A DNA stretch of 61,245 nucleotides from JAFAGX01 sp035622175 (GCA_035622175.1 DASPVV010000108.1:1-61245), one strand, 5' to 3'. Numbered from the stretch's first letter, positions 26,385 to 35,152 are shown. The notes: generated by a model from the sequence alone, not told the origin. Program-made: numbers and translations.

Positions 26385-27230
26385 TCACTGCCCTGTGCTC
26401 GACAGAGGAGACGATAGTTCGATGCCCGCGCTCTCGATCCGCGCACCGCAGCTGGAGGTCAAAATATCGAGATCCTCCATCACCTCGGCGGCCACGTCCA
26501 TGTCGACGACTCTTTTCTGCAGCGCATAGGTTAAGGAGAGCGCGTTAAAGCAGAAATTGTTCACATTCCGGGGAGCCCCCTGGCTGAATGTTGCAATGGC
26601 TTGGTACACTTCGGGCGTGAACAACGGATCCCCTTTGTAGCCCGCCACCTTCAGGCGATGCTCGATGTAGTTCTTGATTTCCCCTGAGGGCAGGGGCTCA
26701 AGGTGCACGATCGAAACTCGTTTTCGCAGTTGCGCCAGATCCGGCATCTCGAGCGTGTCTGCCAGTTGCGGCTGACCGGCGAGAATGATGTGCGTCAGAT
26801 TGGCGGCGGGCGTCTCAAAGGCGGAGAGCAATCGCACCGTCTCAAGCACCTCCGGCATCAGGTTCTGGGCCTCATCGATCACGATGATCATGTGTTGTCC
26901 TGCTCGAGCCTGGGCGAGGAGACGCCGGTTGAACTCCTGGCGATCCCCTTCGTAGCCGAGCAGGAAATGCAAGAACTCGCGAGAGTTGCACTGGGTCTGA
27001 AAGACAAACGCGGTATGGGCTGAGGTGCGAAGTCTTTCCATTAGGTAGAACAGAATCGTGGTCTTTCCCACACCGGGTTTGGCGATCAGGCCAAGGAAAT
27101 TGCGATCGGCCTCGATGCCACCGTACAAGGAAGTAAGCACTTCGCGATGACCGGCGCTCAAGTAAAGGAAGCGGGGATCGGGTGTCACTCCGAACGGCTG
27201 CTCCCGTAAGCCAAAAAACTTTAGAAACAT
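26385..27230 (-). CDS. ExeA/GspA-like AAA+ ATPase
   Basis: 281 residues. It starts MFLKFFGLREQPFGVTPDPR, the typical N-terminus of ExeA-type secretion ATPases. Walker A is AKPGVGKTT (residues 50-58), Walker B is MIIVIDEAQN (DEAQ at 119-122), and an arginine-rich sensor region LAQLRKRVSIVHLEPL follows. ExeA helps insert the type II secretin through peptidoglycan; related ATPases also occur with exopolysaccharide export systems (XrtA-type clusters). The peptidoglycan-binding C-terminal half of true ExeA is absent, so this is the short ATPase-only form. No secretin gene is adjacent. Confidence 0.83.
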   Translation of the reverse strand: MFLKFFGLREQPFGVTPDPRFLYLSAGHREVLTSLYGGIEADRNFLGLIAKPGVGKTTILFYLMERLRTSAHTAFVFQTQCNSREFLHFLLGYEGDRQEFNRRLLAQARAGQHMIIVIDEAQNLMPEVLETVRLLSAFETPAANLTHIILAGQPQLADTLEMPDLAQLRKRVSIVHLEPLPSGEIKNYIEHRLKVAGYKGDPLFTPEVYQAIATFSQGAPRNVNNFCFNALSLTYALQKRVVDMDVAAEVMEDLDILTSSCGARIESAGIELSSPLSSTGQ

Positions 27231-27595
27231 GCCTGCTCCCCCGCTCTTATGCGGGAAACACCCGACACATCCTAGGCAGCCGGTTGCAGAGACTCACGGT
27301 AGATTGCCCGTTCGGGGCACAGCTGAAATTTGCTGGGGCGGCGCGTCCTCGAGAACCATGGCGACGGCCTACGCGACTACACCTTGACCGGACCGAGTCT
27401 GGCAACCGGGGGATACCAGTCATAGAGTAATCGTCAGCGCTTCCGGCGATGAATCGACTTCAGGATACCGATGACTGCCACGAGGGCCTGGTTCTTTACC
27501 CGACGCGACGGCCACCGTCTGCGCCAAGATCCTGCCAAGATCGCTGCCGGAACGGAGAAAGCCAATCTTGGGTACTCGCGCACACTCTGCCGAGA
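27231..27595. other. Intergenic region with no recognised gene
   Basis: 365 bases lie between the start of the ExeA-like gene and the end of the GAF-TonB gene, both on the minus strand. No supported coding frame, RNA gene or terminator was seen. It presumably holds the promoter of the ExeA-like gene, but no clear hexamer pair stood out. Confidence 0.4.
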
Positions 27596-29002
27596 TCAAG
27601 GCAGCCTGAAGTTCACCGTCACCCGTGTGCGAAAATCCTCTGCCTGGCCTTCGTGGACCAGGGGTCGGAAGCGCCACTGCCGGACAGCCGCGGAGGCCGC
27701 CGCGACCAGCTGAGGATTGCCGCTGATGGGCGCGAGTTTGTACACTGCGCCTTCGCGCCCGACCCACACGTCGAGCACGACCGAGCCCTGCGTTCCCCCC
27801 ATTCTGGCGGCCTGCGGATATACCGGTTCCACCCGGTTCACAATGTGTTGTTCAGCTACCAGCGGAGAAATTGTCAGTGGAGCTCTCGTTACCTCTTTTT
27901 CGGTGGCGGGTTGGATTTCTCCACCAATGCCCTCCGGCAACGGGCTCGTCCCGGCGGGCATGCGGAATATCTCCTTTCCGTCACGAAAAACCTTCAGATC
28001 GCCATTGGCTTCGTCCCCATCGGTCGCGTGGGAATCAAGCGTGAGGTCTGCATAGGGATTCGTTCCCGCGGCGGCATTCGACGACACTCTCGGCGCCGGT
28101 GTCCCGACCTGCGCTTGGCTGACTCGGGGATGAGTTTTAGCAGCATGGCGCGCGTGCCATTCGGAGCGATCGAGCATCCAGCCCAAGGTGGTCGCGAGCA
28201 GAACCAGCGACACGAGCAATATGTTCGACGAAAAGTCTCGTACCTTAATCTCGCCAGCTCCTCCGTTGTGGTCGGGAGTGCTCGCCTGAGCCACCGGTTC
28301 CCGGCCTCCCTTTCGCGGCTGCATCGCCAAATCTAGGTTGCCCCCGGAGGCCTGGATTCGCTTGGTCCACTCCAGCTTATCGACGATCTGTTGCAGGAAC
28401 ATGCTCAGAACCCCGGCTTCATGATCGCTGAAGGCATGGGGGAGAGGCGAGAGAACCTCGAGGATACCAATCAGCTCCTGCCCTCGCATGATTGGAATTA
28501 ACAGGATGGAGCGGATTCCGAGCCGCCGACAAAGTTCACCGTCCACGCGAGAATCTTGGTGCGCATCATCACAACGTTGACATTCCTTGCTTTCGAAGCA
28601 GGCCGCGGATAACTTCGAATGCCAATCCAGGCGCATCCCCAAATCCGGAGCGCTCTCGCCCGTTCGCGCACGACAGACGATCTCCCCGTTCTGCACCAGC
28701 CCGATCGCTGCACTGGTAGCAACCGCCGCGGCGCAGGCATGTTGCAGCAACTCGTAGAGCGCAACGTCCAGCGCAATTTCGGCCGCCAACGAGACATCCG
28801 TCAGAGTCGACAGCGCGTTGAGGGATTGGGAAAACGAGAGATCATCGTCCGGAACGGGGCGATAGCTCTCCCGCATGCCGGGACTGTGCCGCGACTCGCG
28901 GGGTCCAGGGTTGCTCGGGCGAGAAGCGGATTTATGGGCCTTTGATCTCAGCGAACGGGAAAACAGCCGATGTGCCACCCTAAGTCTCCCAGCATCTGCC
29001 AC
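27596..29002 (-). CDS. GAF domain - membrane helix - TonB C-terminal domain fusion protein
   Basis: Up to 468 residues. A GAF-like sensor domain spans about residues 55-215, with a Cys/His-rich stretch ACFESKECQRCDDAHQ, GIRSILLIPIMRGQELIGIL and a coiled end. A single membrane helix follows (NILLVSLVLLATTLGWML, about residue 265), then a Pro/Ala-rich periplasmic linker. The C-terminal ~80 residues form a TonB domain (VEPVYPQAARMGGTQGSVVL, then AVRQWRFRPL and TVNFRLP). The orientation puts GAF in the cytoplasm and TonB in the periplasm. TonB-type domains contact outer-membrane receptors, so this could couple an internal signal to envelope transport (inference). ExbB/ExbD genes are not nearby. 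The start may be GTG 29002 or ATG 28876. Confidence 0.78.
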   Translation of the reverse strand: MADAGRLRVAHRLFSRSLRSKAHKSASRPSNPGPRESRHSPGMRESYRPVPDDDLSFSQSLNALSTLTDVSLAAEIALDVALYELLQHACAAAVATSAAIGLVQNGEIVCRARTGESAPDLGMRLDWHSKLSAACFESKECQRCDDAHQDSRVDGELCRRLGIRSILLIPIMRGQELIGILEVLSPLPHAFSDHEAGVLSMFLQQIVDKLEWTKRIQASGGNLDLAMQPRKGGREPVAQASTPDHNGGAGEIKVRDFSSNILLVSLVLLATTLGWMLDRSEWHARHAAKTHPRVSQAQVGTPAPRVSSNAAAGTNPYADLTLDSHATDGDEANGDLKVFRDGKEIFRMPAGTSPLPEGIGGEIQPATEKEVTRAPLTISPLVAEQHIVNRVEPVYPQAARMGGTQGSVVLDVWVGREGAVYKLAPISGNPQLVAAASAAVRQWRFRPLVHEGQAEDFRTRVTVNFRLP

Positions 29003-29266
29003 CTAAATGAGGCACGACTGAGCGGAGTTTCCCCCGAAATCTTCGGATTGTCAACAGGCAAGCCACGAGCGCTGTGGAAAGACAACCGCCTTCGTGCCCA
29101 CGCCGAGGCTTTATTCCTTGTGATTGCTACCTCTTATGGGCGATGACAAGGATCTAGAACGAATTCCCCGCGGCAGGTTCAGCAGGCACACGAGTTGATG
29201 GCCAGAACCGCGCCATGCATGCCCCGACTCGAGGCCCGGGGCCGGCAACACCGCGTATGATATGCT

Positions 29267-29282
29267 ATGATGGTACCATCAT
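29267..29282. promoter_or_regulatory. 16-bp perfect palindrome at the vapB start (putative autoregulatory operator)
   Basis: ATGATGGTACCATCAT is a perfect palindrome that reaches into the first codon of the antitoxin gene. RHH-type antitoxins commonly bind such palindromes in their own promoter. TATGAT at 29256-29261 is a -10-like hexamer just upstream. The position would let antitoxin binding block both transcription and access to the start codon (inference). Confidence 0.6.
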
Positions 29283-29538
29283 GATGGCACGAACCCAGAT
29301 CACTCTGGAGCCCGAGCTGCACCGACGCGCCCGCCAACGTGCCAGTGATCTTGGTATTTCGCTCGCGGAATACTTGCGGCGCCTGGTGGCGCGTGATCTT
29401 GACCGTCCTCGAGCGCTCGGGAACGTGGCTTGCGTTTTCGATCTCGGCAGTTCCGGAGACCCGGATATGGCTCAGAATCAAGACAAGAGGATTGCCGCCG
29501 CTTTTCATTCGGCTGCTAAGAACGATCGCAGCCGTTGA
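29281..29538 (+). CDS. vapB: Ribbon-helix-helix antitoxin (VapB-like)
   Basis: 85 residues from the first of two adjacent ATG codons (29281, 29284). The N-terminal RHH motif reads MARTQITLEPELHRRARQRA, then DLGISLAEYLRRLVARDL. The Thr-Gln-Ile-Thr-Leu strand would contact DNA. The C-terminal half is Asp/Lys-rich and would wrap the toxin. It is 13 bases upstream of the PIN-domain gene in the same direction, the standard antitoxin-toxin order. The palindrome over its start codon supports autoregulation. Confidence 0.83.
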   Translation: MMARTQITLEPELHRRARQRASDLGISLAEYLRRLVARDLDRPRALGNVACVFDLGSSGDPDMAQNQDKRIAAAFHSAAKNDRSR

Positions 29539-29551
29539 CCGCGTCTCCACC

Positions 29552-29965
29552 ATGAGTCTGTTCGTCGCCACATCGATCTGGTACGCAGCAGCCGACTCGG
29601 CCGACGCCAGCAACACCCGCGCGAAGGCTATTCTCGAGTCAGGCGAGCAGCTCGTCACCACCGACCATGTGCTGGTAGAAACCTGGATGTTGCTGCGATA
29701 CCGCATCTCAAGCCTTGCCGCGGAACGGTTCTGGGACGGCCTCGGAAGCGGGGTAGCCACAATCGAGTCCGTGGGGATGGCGGATCTAGAAGCCGCCTGG
29801 CAAATCGGACTCTCCTCCGGCACCCACAACCTCTCGATCGTGGATCGAACTAGCTTCGCTGTGATGCGCCGGCTGGGGATTGAGCGGGTGGCTTCGCTCG
29901 ATGACGGCTTCGCATTGTTTCGTTTCGGTCCAAAGCGGCGCCAGGCCTTCATCGTCGTCCGATAG
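29552..29965 (+). CDS. vapC: PIN-domain protein (VapC-like) lacking the first catalytic Asp
   Basis: 137 residues from the ATG at 29552. PIN toxins begin with a strand carrying the first Mg-binding Asp, normally F-V-D-T-S. Here it reads MSLFVATSIWYAAADSAD, so residue 6 is Ala (codon GCC at 29567-29569). The other acidic positions are present: Glu43 in DHVLVETW, Asp98 in LSIVDRTSFAVM and Asp117/118 in ASLDDGFALF. Active VapC proteins cut tRNA or rRNA with these acids. The missing Asp suggests a weakened or dead nuclease, or one now used as a binding partner. A single A-to-C change (GAC to GCC) would explain it. The rest of the protein and its antitoxin are intact. Confidence 0.85.
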   Translation: MSLFVATSIWYAAADSADASNTRAKAILESGEQLVTTDHVLVETWMLLRYRISSLAAERFWDGLGSGVATIESVGMADLEAAWQIGLSSGTHNLSIVDRTSFAVMRRLGIERVASLDDGFALFRFGPKRRQAFIVVR

Positions 29966-30261
29966 CGCGTTGGCCGAGATCCTCGAAAGCACTTCCGCAG
30001 CGATCATCGAATCACCCCGGGACAGAGGCCGGGGAAGATCCGAGCAACGCCGGGCTTGCGTTCGTGGGGAGGCCGTGTTCGAAGACGTCTCTGTGCTCCC
30101 GTGTTGTCAGTGCGTTGGCTGTTCTTTGGCCGAAACTTGCCTCGGCCGCGGTCATCGTCCAGGGGACGATCGCGACCGCGCGCCTCCTCCCGGCGGAACA
30201 AAGCTGATACAGTATTTCTGGAAGTCTCGGAAGGATGACGGACGGTCGACTGGAGATTGGG

Positions 30262-31677
30262 ATGCGGGTTGCGGTGGTGGGATCGGGATACGTGGGACTG
30301 GTCGCAGGAGCGTGTTTCGCCGATCTTGGCCACAGCGTTCTCCTGGTGGACAACGACCGGCAGAAACTGGCCTGCTTAAAGGGTGGTGAGGTAACCATCC
30401 ACGAGAAATTTCTGCCCGAACTGCTCGACCGCCATCGCGGCCAACGGCTGCAGTTTTCTGACGATTTGCATGCCGCCGTACTCGAAAGCGATGTGGTGTT
30501 TATCGCGGTGGGAACGCCGCCGACCGAGCAGGGGGAAGCCGATCTCTCCTATGTGGAATCGGTAGCCAGAAGCATTCCGGGCGCGATTAACGGATACAAG
30601 GTCATCGTCGAGAAGAGCACGGTACCGGTCTACACCAGCGAATGGATCCGCAAGATCATCCTCCGCCATGCCGCGGATCCCGATTCCTTTGACGTCGCCT
30701 CCAACCCGGAATTTCTCCGGGAAGGGAGCGCGGTCACGGATTTTCTTTTTCCCGACCGGATTGTCATTGGTGCTGATGACGAACGTTGCGCCTCCGTCCT
30801 GCGCACTCTCTACGCTCCCCTCACCGACGGCAGCTACTACCAACGCGCCGACGCGATTCCGCGACCCGATCGAGCCCAGATTCCCCCGCCGCTCATCGTG
30901 ACCAGTACCAAGAGTGCAGAGCTGATCAAACACGCCTCGAACGCCTTCTTGGCGATGAAGATTTCCTTCATCAACGCGGTCGCCTCGATTTGCGAGGCGG
31001 TGGGTGCCAATGTGCAGCAGGTATGCCAGGGAATCGGCAGCGACAGCCGCATCGGACACCGTTTCCTGAATCCTGGCATTGGATACGGTGGTTCCTGCTT
31101 TCCCAAGGATTTGAAGGCCTTCCGTGCCGTCGCTCGGGAGTGCGGATACGACTTTCGCCTGCTCGACGAAGTCATGCATATCAACGAGGAGCAGCGGCAA
31201 CGCTTCCTGCGCAAGGTGCGCAGCGCCCTTTGGACCTTGCGCGGCAAGCGGTTGGCGGTCTTAGGGCTGGCCTTCAAGGGGGGCACGGATGATGTTCGCG
31301 AATCCCCGGCCATCCTGCTGGTCCAAACCTTGCTGCAGGAGGGGTGCGACATCGCGGCCTATGACCCGGCCGCCGAAGCGCGGGCCCGCGAAGTCTTGCC
31401 TGCGAATGTGCAGTTTGCCGAAAACCCCTATGCTGCCGTCCACGGCGCCGACGCGCTCTTGATTCTCACCGAATGGGACGAGTTTGCGGCGCTCGACCTC
31501 GAGCGGGTGCACCGCGAAATGAAATACCCAATTGTGATCGACGGACGCAATCTGTACGACCCGGAGTCCATGGCGGGGCTGGGCTTCACCTACTACAGCA
31601 TCGGCCGGTCGGCGGTCACCCCGGATGTCCGATCGTTCCCGACCAACGCTCCGCCCAGGGCAGTTGAGAACTCATGA
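30262..31677 (+). CDS. ugd: UDP-glucose 6-dehydrogenase
   Basis: 471 residues from the ATG at 30262, with GGAG six bases upstream; nine further codons upstream are open but follow poorer signals. The Rossmann start is MRVAVVGSGYVGLVAGACFA. The catalytic Cys lies in GYGGSCFPKDLKAF (Cys279). Other family segments are VEKSTVPV, ASNPEFLREGSAV and LAFKGGTDDVRESPA. It oxidises UDP-glucose to UDP-glucuronate with two NAD, in the cytoplasm. It overlaps the next gene by four bases (ATGA), and that gene uses its product, so the pair makes UDP-xylose. Confidence 0.95.
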   Translation: MRVAVVGSGYVGLVAGACFADLGHSVLLVDNDRQKLACLKGGEVTIHEKFLPELLDRHRGQRLQFSDDLHAAVLESDVVFIAVGTPPTEQGEADLSYVESVARSIPGAINGYKVIVEKSTVPVYTSEWIRKIILRHAADPDSFDVASNPEFLREGSAVTDFLFPDRIVIGADDERCASVLRTLYAPLTDGSYYQRADAIPRPDRAQIPPPLIVTSTKSAELIKHASNAFLAMKISFINAVASICEAVGANVQQVCQGIGSDSRIGHRFLNPGIGYGGSCFPKDLKAFRAVARECGYDFRLLDEVMHINEEQRQRFLRKVRSALWTLRGKRLAVLGLAFKGGTDDVRESPAILLVQTLLQEGCDIAAYDPAAEARAREVLPANVQFAENPYAAVHGADALLILTEWDEFAALDLERVHREMKYPIVIDGRNLYDPESMAGLGFTYYSIGRSAVTPDVRSFPTNAPPRAVENS

Positions 31678-32633
31678 GCGCAATGCGCGCCCTGGTAACC
31701 GGCGGCGCCGGTTTCCTCGGCTCCCACCTCTGCGATGCCCTGCTTGGAGAAGGGTATTCGGTAATCGCCCTTGACAATCTGCTGACCGGGCGAGAAACCA
31801 ACCTGCGGCACCTGCGGAATGAGCCGCGATTCGAGTTCCGCAAGCTGGACATCAACGATCCCTTTGATTGCGGCAAGCTCGACTACGTCTTTCACTTCGC
31901 CTGTCCCGCAAGCCCGGTGGACTACATGCTGCACGGCATCGAGACGCTCAAGGCCGGTTCGGAGGGCACGCGCCATACCTTGGAAGTAGCCCGCAAATAC
32001 GCCGCGAAATATCTCATCGCGTCCACCTCGGAATGTTACGGCGACCCCTTGGAACATCCCCAGAAGGAAACCTATTGGGGGCACGTCAACCCCATCGGCC
32101 CGCGATCGGTTTACGATGAGGCCAAACGCTTCGGCGAGGCGCTGACCATGGCCTATCATCGCTATTACGAGCTCGATACTCGCATCGTGCGCATCTTCAA
32201 CACCTACGGACCGCGGATGCAGCTCAAGGATGGGCGGGTCATTCCCAACTTCATGAAGCAGGCGCTTCGGGGCGAGGACCTCACCGTGTATGGTCAGGGC
32301 CGCCAGACGCGCAGTTTTTGCTATGTCAGCGATGAAATCGAGGGATTCCTGCGGTTGGCTAAGTCGTCCGAGCACTTGCCGGTTAACATCGGGAACCCCA
32401 CCGAGTACACGATCCTCGAATGTGCACAACGCGTGCTGGCCATCACCGGATCCAAGAGCAAAATACGTTGGGAACCGCTGCCGCCCGATGACCCCAGGCA
32501 ACGCTGTCCCGATATCAGCAAGGCAAAAGCGTTGTTGGGATGGGAACCGAAAGTTGACCTGGAAACCGGCTTGCGAAGCTCCCTCGAGTATTTTCGCCAA
32601 GCCGTGCTCGAACCGGCCGCAACCGGCAACTAA
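31674..32633 (+). CDS. uxs: UDP-glucuronate decarboxylase (UDP-xylose synthase)
   Basis: 319 residues. It is an NAD-binding extended SDR with VTGGAGFLGSHLCDAL and the catalytic Y-x-x-x-K in SVYDEAKRFGEA (Tyr147, Lys151). The segments FHFACPASPVDYM, ASTSECYGDP and RIFNTYGPRM are hallmarks of UXS-type enzymes. It converts UDP-glucuronate to UDP-xylose with loss of CO2. The ATGA overlap with ugd indicates coupled translation. The xylose donor would feed exopolysaccharide or glycoprotein synthesis; no xylosyltransferase is next to it. Confidence 0.92.
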   Translation: MSAMRALVTGGAGFLGSHLCDALLGEGYSVIALDNLLTGRETNLRHLRNEPRFEFRKLDINDPFDCGKLDYVFHFACPASPVDYMLHGIETLKAGSEGTRHTLEVARKYAAKYLIASTSECYGDPLEHPQKETYWGHVNPIGPRSVYDEAKRFGEALTMAYHRYYELDTRIVRIFNTYGPRMQLKDGRVIPNFMKQALRGEDLTVYGQGRQTRSFCYVSDEIEGFLRLAKSSEHLPVNIGNPTEYTILECAQRVLAITGSKSKIRWEPLPPDDPRQRCPDISKAKALLGWEPKVDLETGLRSSLEYFRQAVLEPAATGN

Positions 32634-32658
32634 GGCCACACTTCCCCGGCGCCCAGCT

Positions 32659-33750
32659 TCAGCCTTTCACTTCAGATTCCGATTCGGCACAAGCGATGAG
32701 TTGCTCGACCTGGGGGCCCCCTTCCTGGTTGAGCGTGAAGCGCACTCCCATGCCGTATCCGGGATTCATGCTTTCGACCCTCCCCGCCACGCACACTTTC
32801 CCTTTTGCCGTTCGTACCACGATGGTGACGATGGTTCCTTGGGGAAAGGGTTCGGGGGTTTCAATGTAGCAGCCACCCGTACTGATGTCGCTCAGCGTCG
32901 AGCGGTGCGGCACGCTGCCGTCCTCACCATAAACCTCGGCCCCGAGCGAGCACGCCCGCCGCGGCAGATTACGGCGATCGGCGGTACAGGCCGATAGTAG
33001 TCCGAGTCCGGCCGAGAGCCGCGAATTGACGTCGTCGGGCGCGAGAGCTTTCACGGAGGGCGGGCCCGAGGGCGCCGGGATGACGTGTTGCTCGACCCAG
33101 CGGTGCAAGATCCGCTTCGACGTTTGCGGCACGTTTAAGAAGCGGATTCCTACCCGACCGGTCCGATCCTCCCACATCACTTCTCCTGAAAGTCGAACCA
33201 GTGATTCGCTCTCCTCCAGGGAAAACTGCAGGTAGGCTTTGCACGCCGGCGGCAATTGCTCTTGGCTGCGCAGCCCCAAGCCACTCTCGCTCAATTCGAG
33301 CAACGTGGCCTCTGCCTTCTCCTTGCCGGGAAAATCAAGGAGTGCCTGGACATGAACCGGGATGCGAGGTGTGATCCGCCGCTCTTGCCGGATCAGCCCC
33401 CGGGCAGCCCGGAGGCTATCGAGCGCCCGTTCCCGTGAAACCGGCTGGTAAATGAGAAAGTCTGCTCCCTGGGAAAGGACCTCGCGCGCTGGGGACTGGC
33501 TGCTGACGAGCGCGATTACGATGGCATTGCCGTTCTCTGGCAGCCTCCGCAATTGAGCAATGATGGAAAGGCCGGAAGCTTCCTCCTGGCAGTCCACCAC
33601 CACCGCGTCAAAGTGCCGCACACGCGCGGAGGCCAGTGCAGCCTTCGCGTTCGTCGAGACCTCAACCTCGATATCGAGATCCTGAAGAACCCGGCTGAGC
33701 ACATCGACCGCTTCGGCCTCTGCGCACACCAAGAGTGAGGTGAGCGCCAT
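32659..33750 (-). CDS. Receiver-like domain with two PilZ domains
   Basis: 363 residues from the ATG at 33750; 18 further codons upstream are open. Residues 1-120 resemble a response-regulator receiver with an Asp at the phosphorylation position (DAVVVDCQEE, Asp53), but the usual acidic pair of the first strand is missing (LLVCAEAEA). PilZ domain 1 (about 128-225) has RRITPRIPV and ELSESGLGL. PilZ domain 2 (about 265-355) has RRNLPRRACSL and SDISTGGCYIE. The Arg-rich and D/E-x-S-x-x-G motifs are those that bind cyclic di-GMP. It would link c-di-GMP to motility, pili or exopolysaccharide. It faces the ugd-uxs operon tail to tail and lies just before the pilin operon. Confidence 0.83.
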   Translation of the reverse strand: MALTSLLVCAEAEAVDVLSRVLQDLDIEVEVSTNAKAALASARVRHFDAVVVDCQEEASGLSIIAQLRRLPENGNAIVIALVSSQSPAREVLSQGADFLIYQPVSRERALDSLRAARGLIRQERRITPRIPVHVQALLDFPGKEKAEATLLELSESGLGLRSQEQLPPACKAYLQFSLEESESLVRLSGEVMWEDRTGRVGIRFLNVPQTSKRILHRWVEQHVIPAPSGPPSVKALAPDDVNSRLSAGLGLLSACTADRRNLPRRACSLGAEVYGEDGSVPHRSTLSDISTGGCYIETPEPFPQGTIVTIVVRTAKGKVCVAGRVESMNPGYGMGVRFTLNQEGGPQVEQLIACAESESEVKG

Positions 33751-33804
33751 GATGCCTGCATCGTAAGTTCCGAAACCCAGGGAGCGCAAGTTACCGAGGA
33801 TCAT

Positions 33805-34149
33805 GGCACATCGTCGGTTCCACCACGCACGATCCTAGCCCAGGGCGGCGGGAACAAGGCGCCCTGGCTGCCCGCAGGCAATGTTTCAAAGGAGATTCGC
33901 CGGATTCCTGATGCCAAAGTGACCGGAGTTACCAGTCAAAATTACCTTACGAAAGGCCAATGGCCGCGTGGGCCCTTGGTTACTGGACGCCTTTCCGACG
34001 GCTCCATAGCATGAATCGACGATGTGAGCTCGACCGTGGCTCACATTCGCGCGCTCCTTCTGACGCAGGATCTGCGCCGAGCGCTGCGAAATCCAGCGGA
34101 CAAACTCCCCCGGAAACACTTATGCGTTCAGGCAGAATGCGCGGCTTCT
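33805..34149. other. Intergenic region with no recognised gene
   Basis: This stretch lies between the divergent PilZ gene and the decayed pilin copy. Short frames on both strands lack starts with ribosome-binding sites and recognisable motifs. No prepilin leader (G-F-x-L-x-E) was found here, which is why the pilin copy that follows is judged to lack its N-terminus. Confidence 0.4.
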
Positions 34150-34350
34150 CGCAACAACATTCCGTGACCTTCAGCAATGCGGCGCTCCCGACCGACGTAA
34201 CCTACACAGTCGCGAGCAGCATACCGACATCGGCCGCTGCAGTCCGGGACGGCTTTGCTTCAGGGACGAGCGCCATTGCTTTTGATCAGGGTGTTTCTGG
34301 CGGCGTGACCAACGTGATCTATACCCCATTTCGAAACCGTACCAACGTGT
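34150..34350 (+). pseudogene. Decayed GspH/FimT-like pilin fragment
   Basis: A plus-strand frame here reads NAALPTDVTYTVASSIPTS, then DGFASGTSAIAFDQG and GGVTNVIYTPF. This lines up with the mid-section of the intact pilin gene just downstream: TYTLPTDIQFAVQTGFPSS, DGFGAGTTAIFFN and CLIFYPDGS. The order and spacing agree, but no hydrophobic N-terminus or start is present and the C-terminus does not continue the match. It appears to be the remnant of a tandem pilin gene copy. Confidence 0.55.
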
Positions 34351-34486
34351 CCGGTAGTAATCAGGGTAAGGAAGACGTTCGTAAGTTGCCACGGCCAATT
34401 TATCCCAATAGTCTTGATCAGCGATCTCCCCAAGGCCACGACTGGGGTCGTGTTAGTTGGGCCTGCAGGCTTCTGAGAGGATGTCA

Positions 34487-35152
34487 ATGACGCAAGCAAG
34501 ACGGAGTGTCCGCGGGGAACAGAGGACCCTTGTCTGCGCAAAAATCCTTCGGTCGGGACGTGGATTCTCCCTGCTCGAAATGATGATCGTCGTCTCCATC
34601 GGGGTCATGGCGTGTGTGAGCTTGATTGCTCTGCTTCCTCTGTTGCGGAAGAACCACTTGGACCAGGGTTATGACAGCGTGCTGTCGGTGCTGCGCACGT
34701 ACAGGAACCTGGCCATCACTCAGAGCAACCGCTACATCATCGTTCCCTCGGCTCCGGGAACCATCACGGTGCAGCTCTGGGGCTACTCCCCGCCACCCGC
34801 CACGTCGCCCGCTCCGGTGACTGTGGCGACCTACACTCTGCCAACGGACATTCAGTTCGCAGTGCAGACCGGCTTTCCCAGTTCCGGCCCGGATGGCTTC
34901 GGTGCCGGGACCACGGCCATCTTCTTTAACGCATGCTCGGTCGTCGAGTCCGGTAACCCTTGTCTGATCTTCTACCCAGACGGTTCATCGCAAGACGACG
35001 CGGGTAACTTCAACGGCGGGGTTCTCTACATCACGCAACCATCCACCAGTCTGTTGAGCTCGCGGGCTGTTGACGTGTACGGCACAACGGGCAGAGTCCG
35101 GGGCTGGCGCCTCTACTACGTGAGTGGAGCTTACACGTGGGAGCAGCAATGA
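34487..35152 (+). CDS. GspH/FimT-like minor pseudopilin
   Basis: 221 residues from the ATG at 34487, which has GAGAGG six bases upstream (an ATG at 34481 is too close to it). The class III prepilin site is SGRGFSLLEMMIVVSIGVMA: cleavage would fall after the Gly, leaving Phe1 and Glu5. The hydrophobic helix is followed by a GspH-type beta domain with LPTDIQFAVQTGFPSS and a conserved end GTTGRVRGWRLYY. Minor pilins of this type prime assembly of type IV pili or the type II secretion pseudopilus. It is the first of four genes; its stop overlaps the next start (ATGA). Confidence 0.87.
   Translation: MTQARRSVRGEQRTLVCAKILRSGRGFSLLEMMIVVSIGVMACVSLIALLPLLRKNHLDQGYDSVLSVLRTYRNLAITQSNRYIIVPSAPGTITVQLWGYSPPPATSPAPVTVATYTLPTDIQFAVQTGFPSSGPDGFGAGTTAIFFNACSVVESGNPCLIFYPDGSSQDDAGNFNGGVLYITQPSTSLLSSRAVDVYGTTGRVRGWRLYYVSGAYTWEQQ

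Noticed and set aside
29179..29952. Long minus-strand open frame of 257 codons over vapBC
   Set aside because: Ser/Arg-rich composition typical of an antisense shadow. The plus strand encodes a convincing RHH antitoxin and PIN domain with start sites and an operator.
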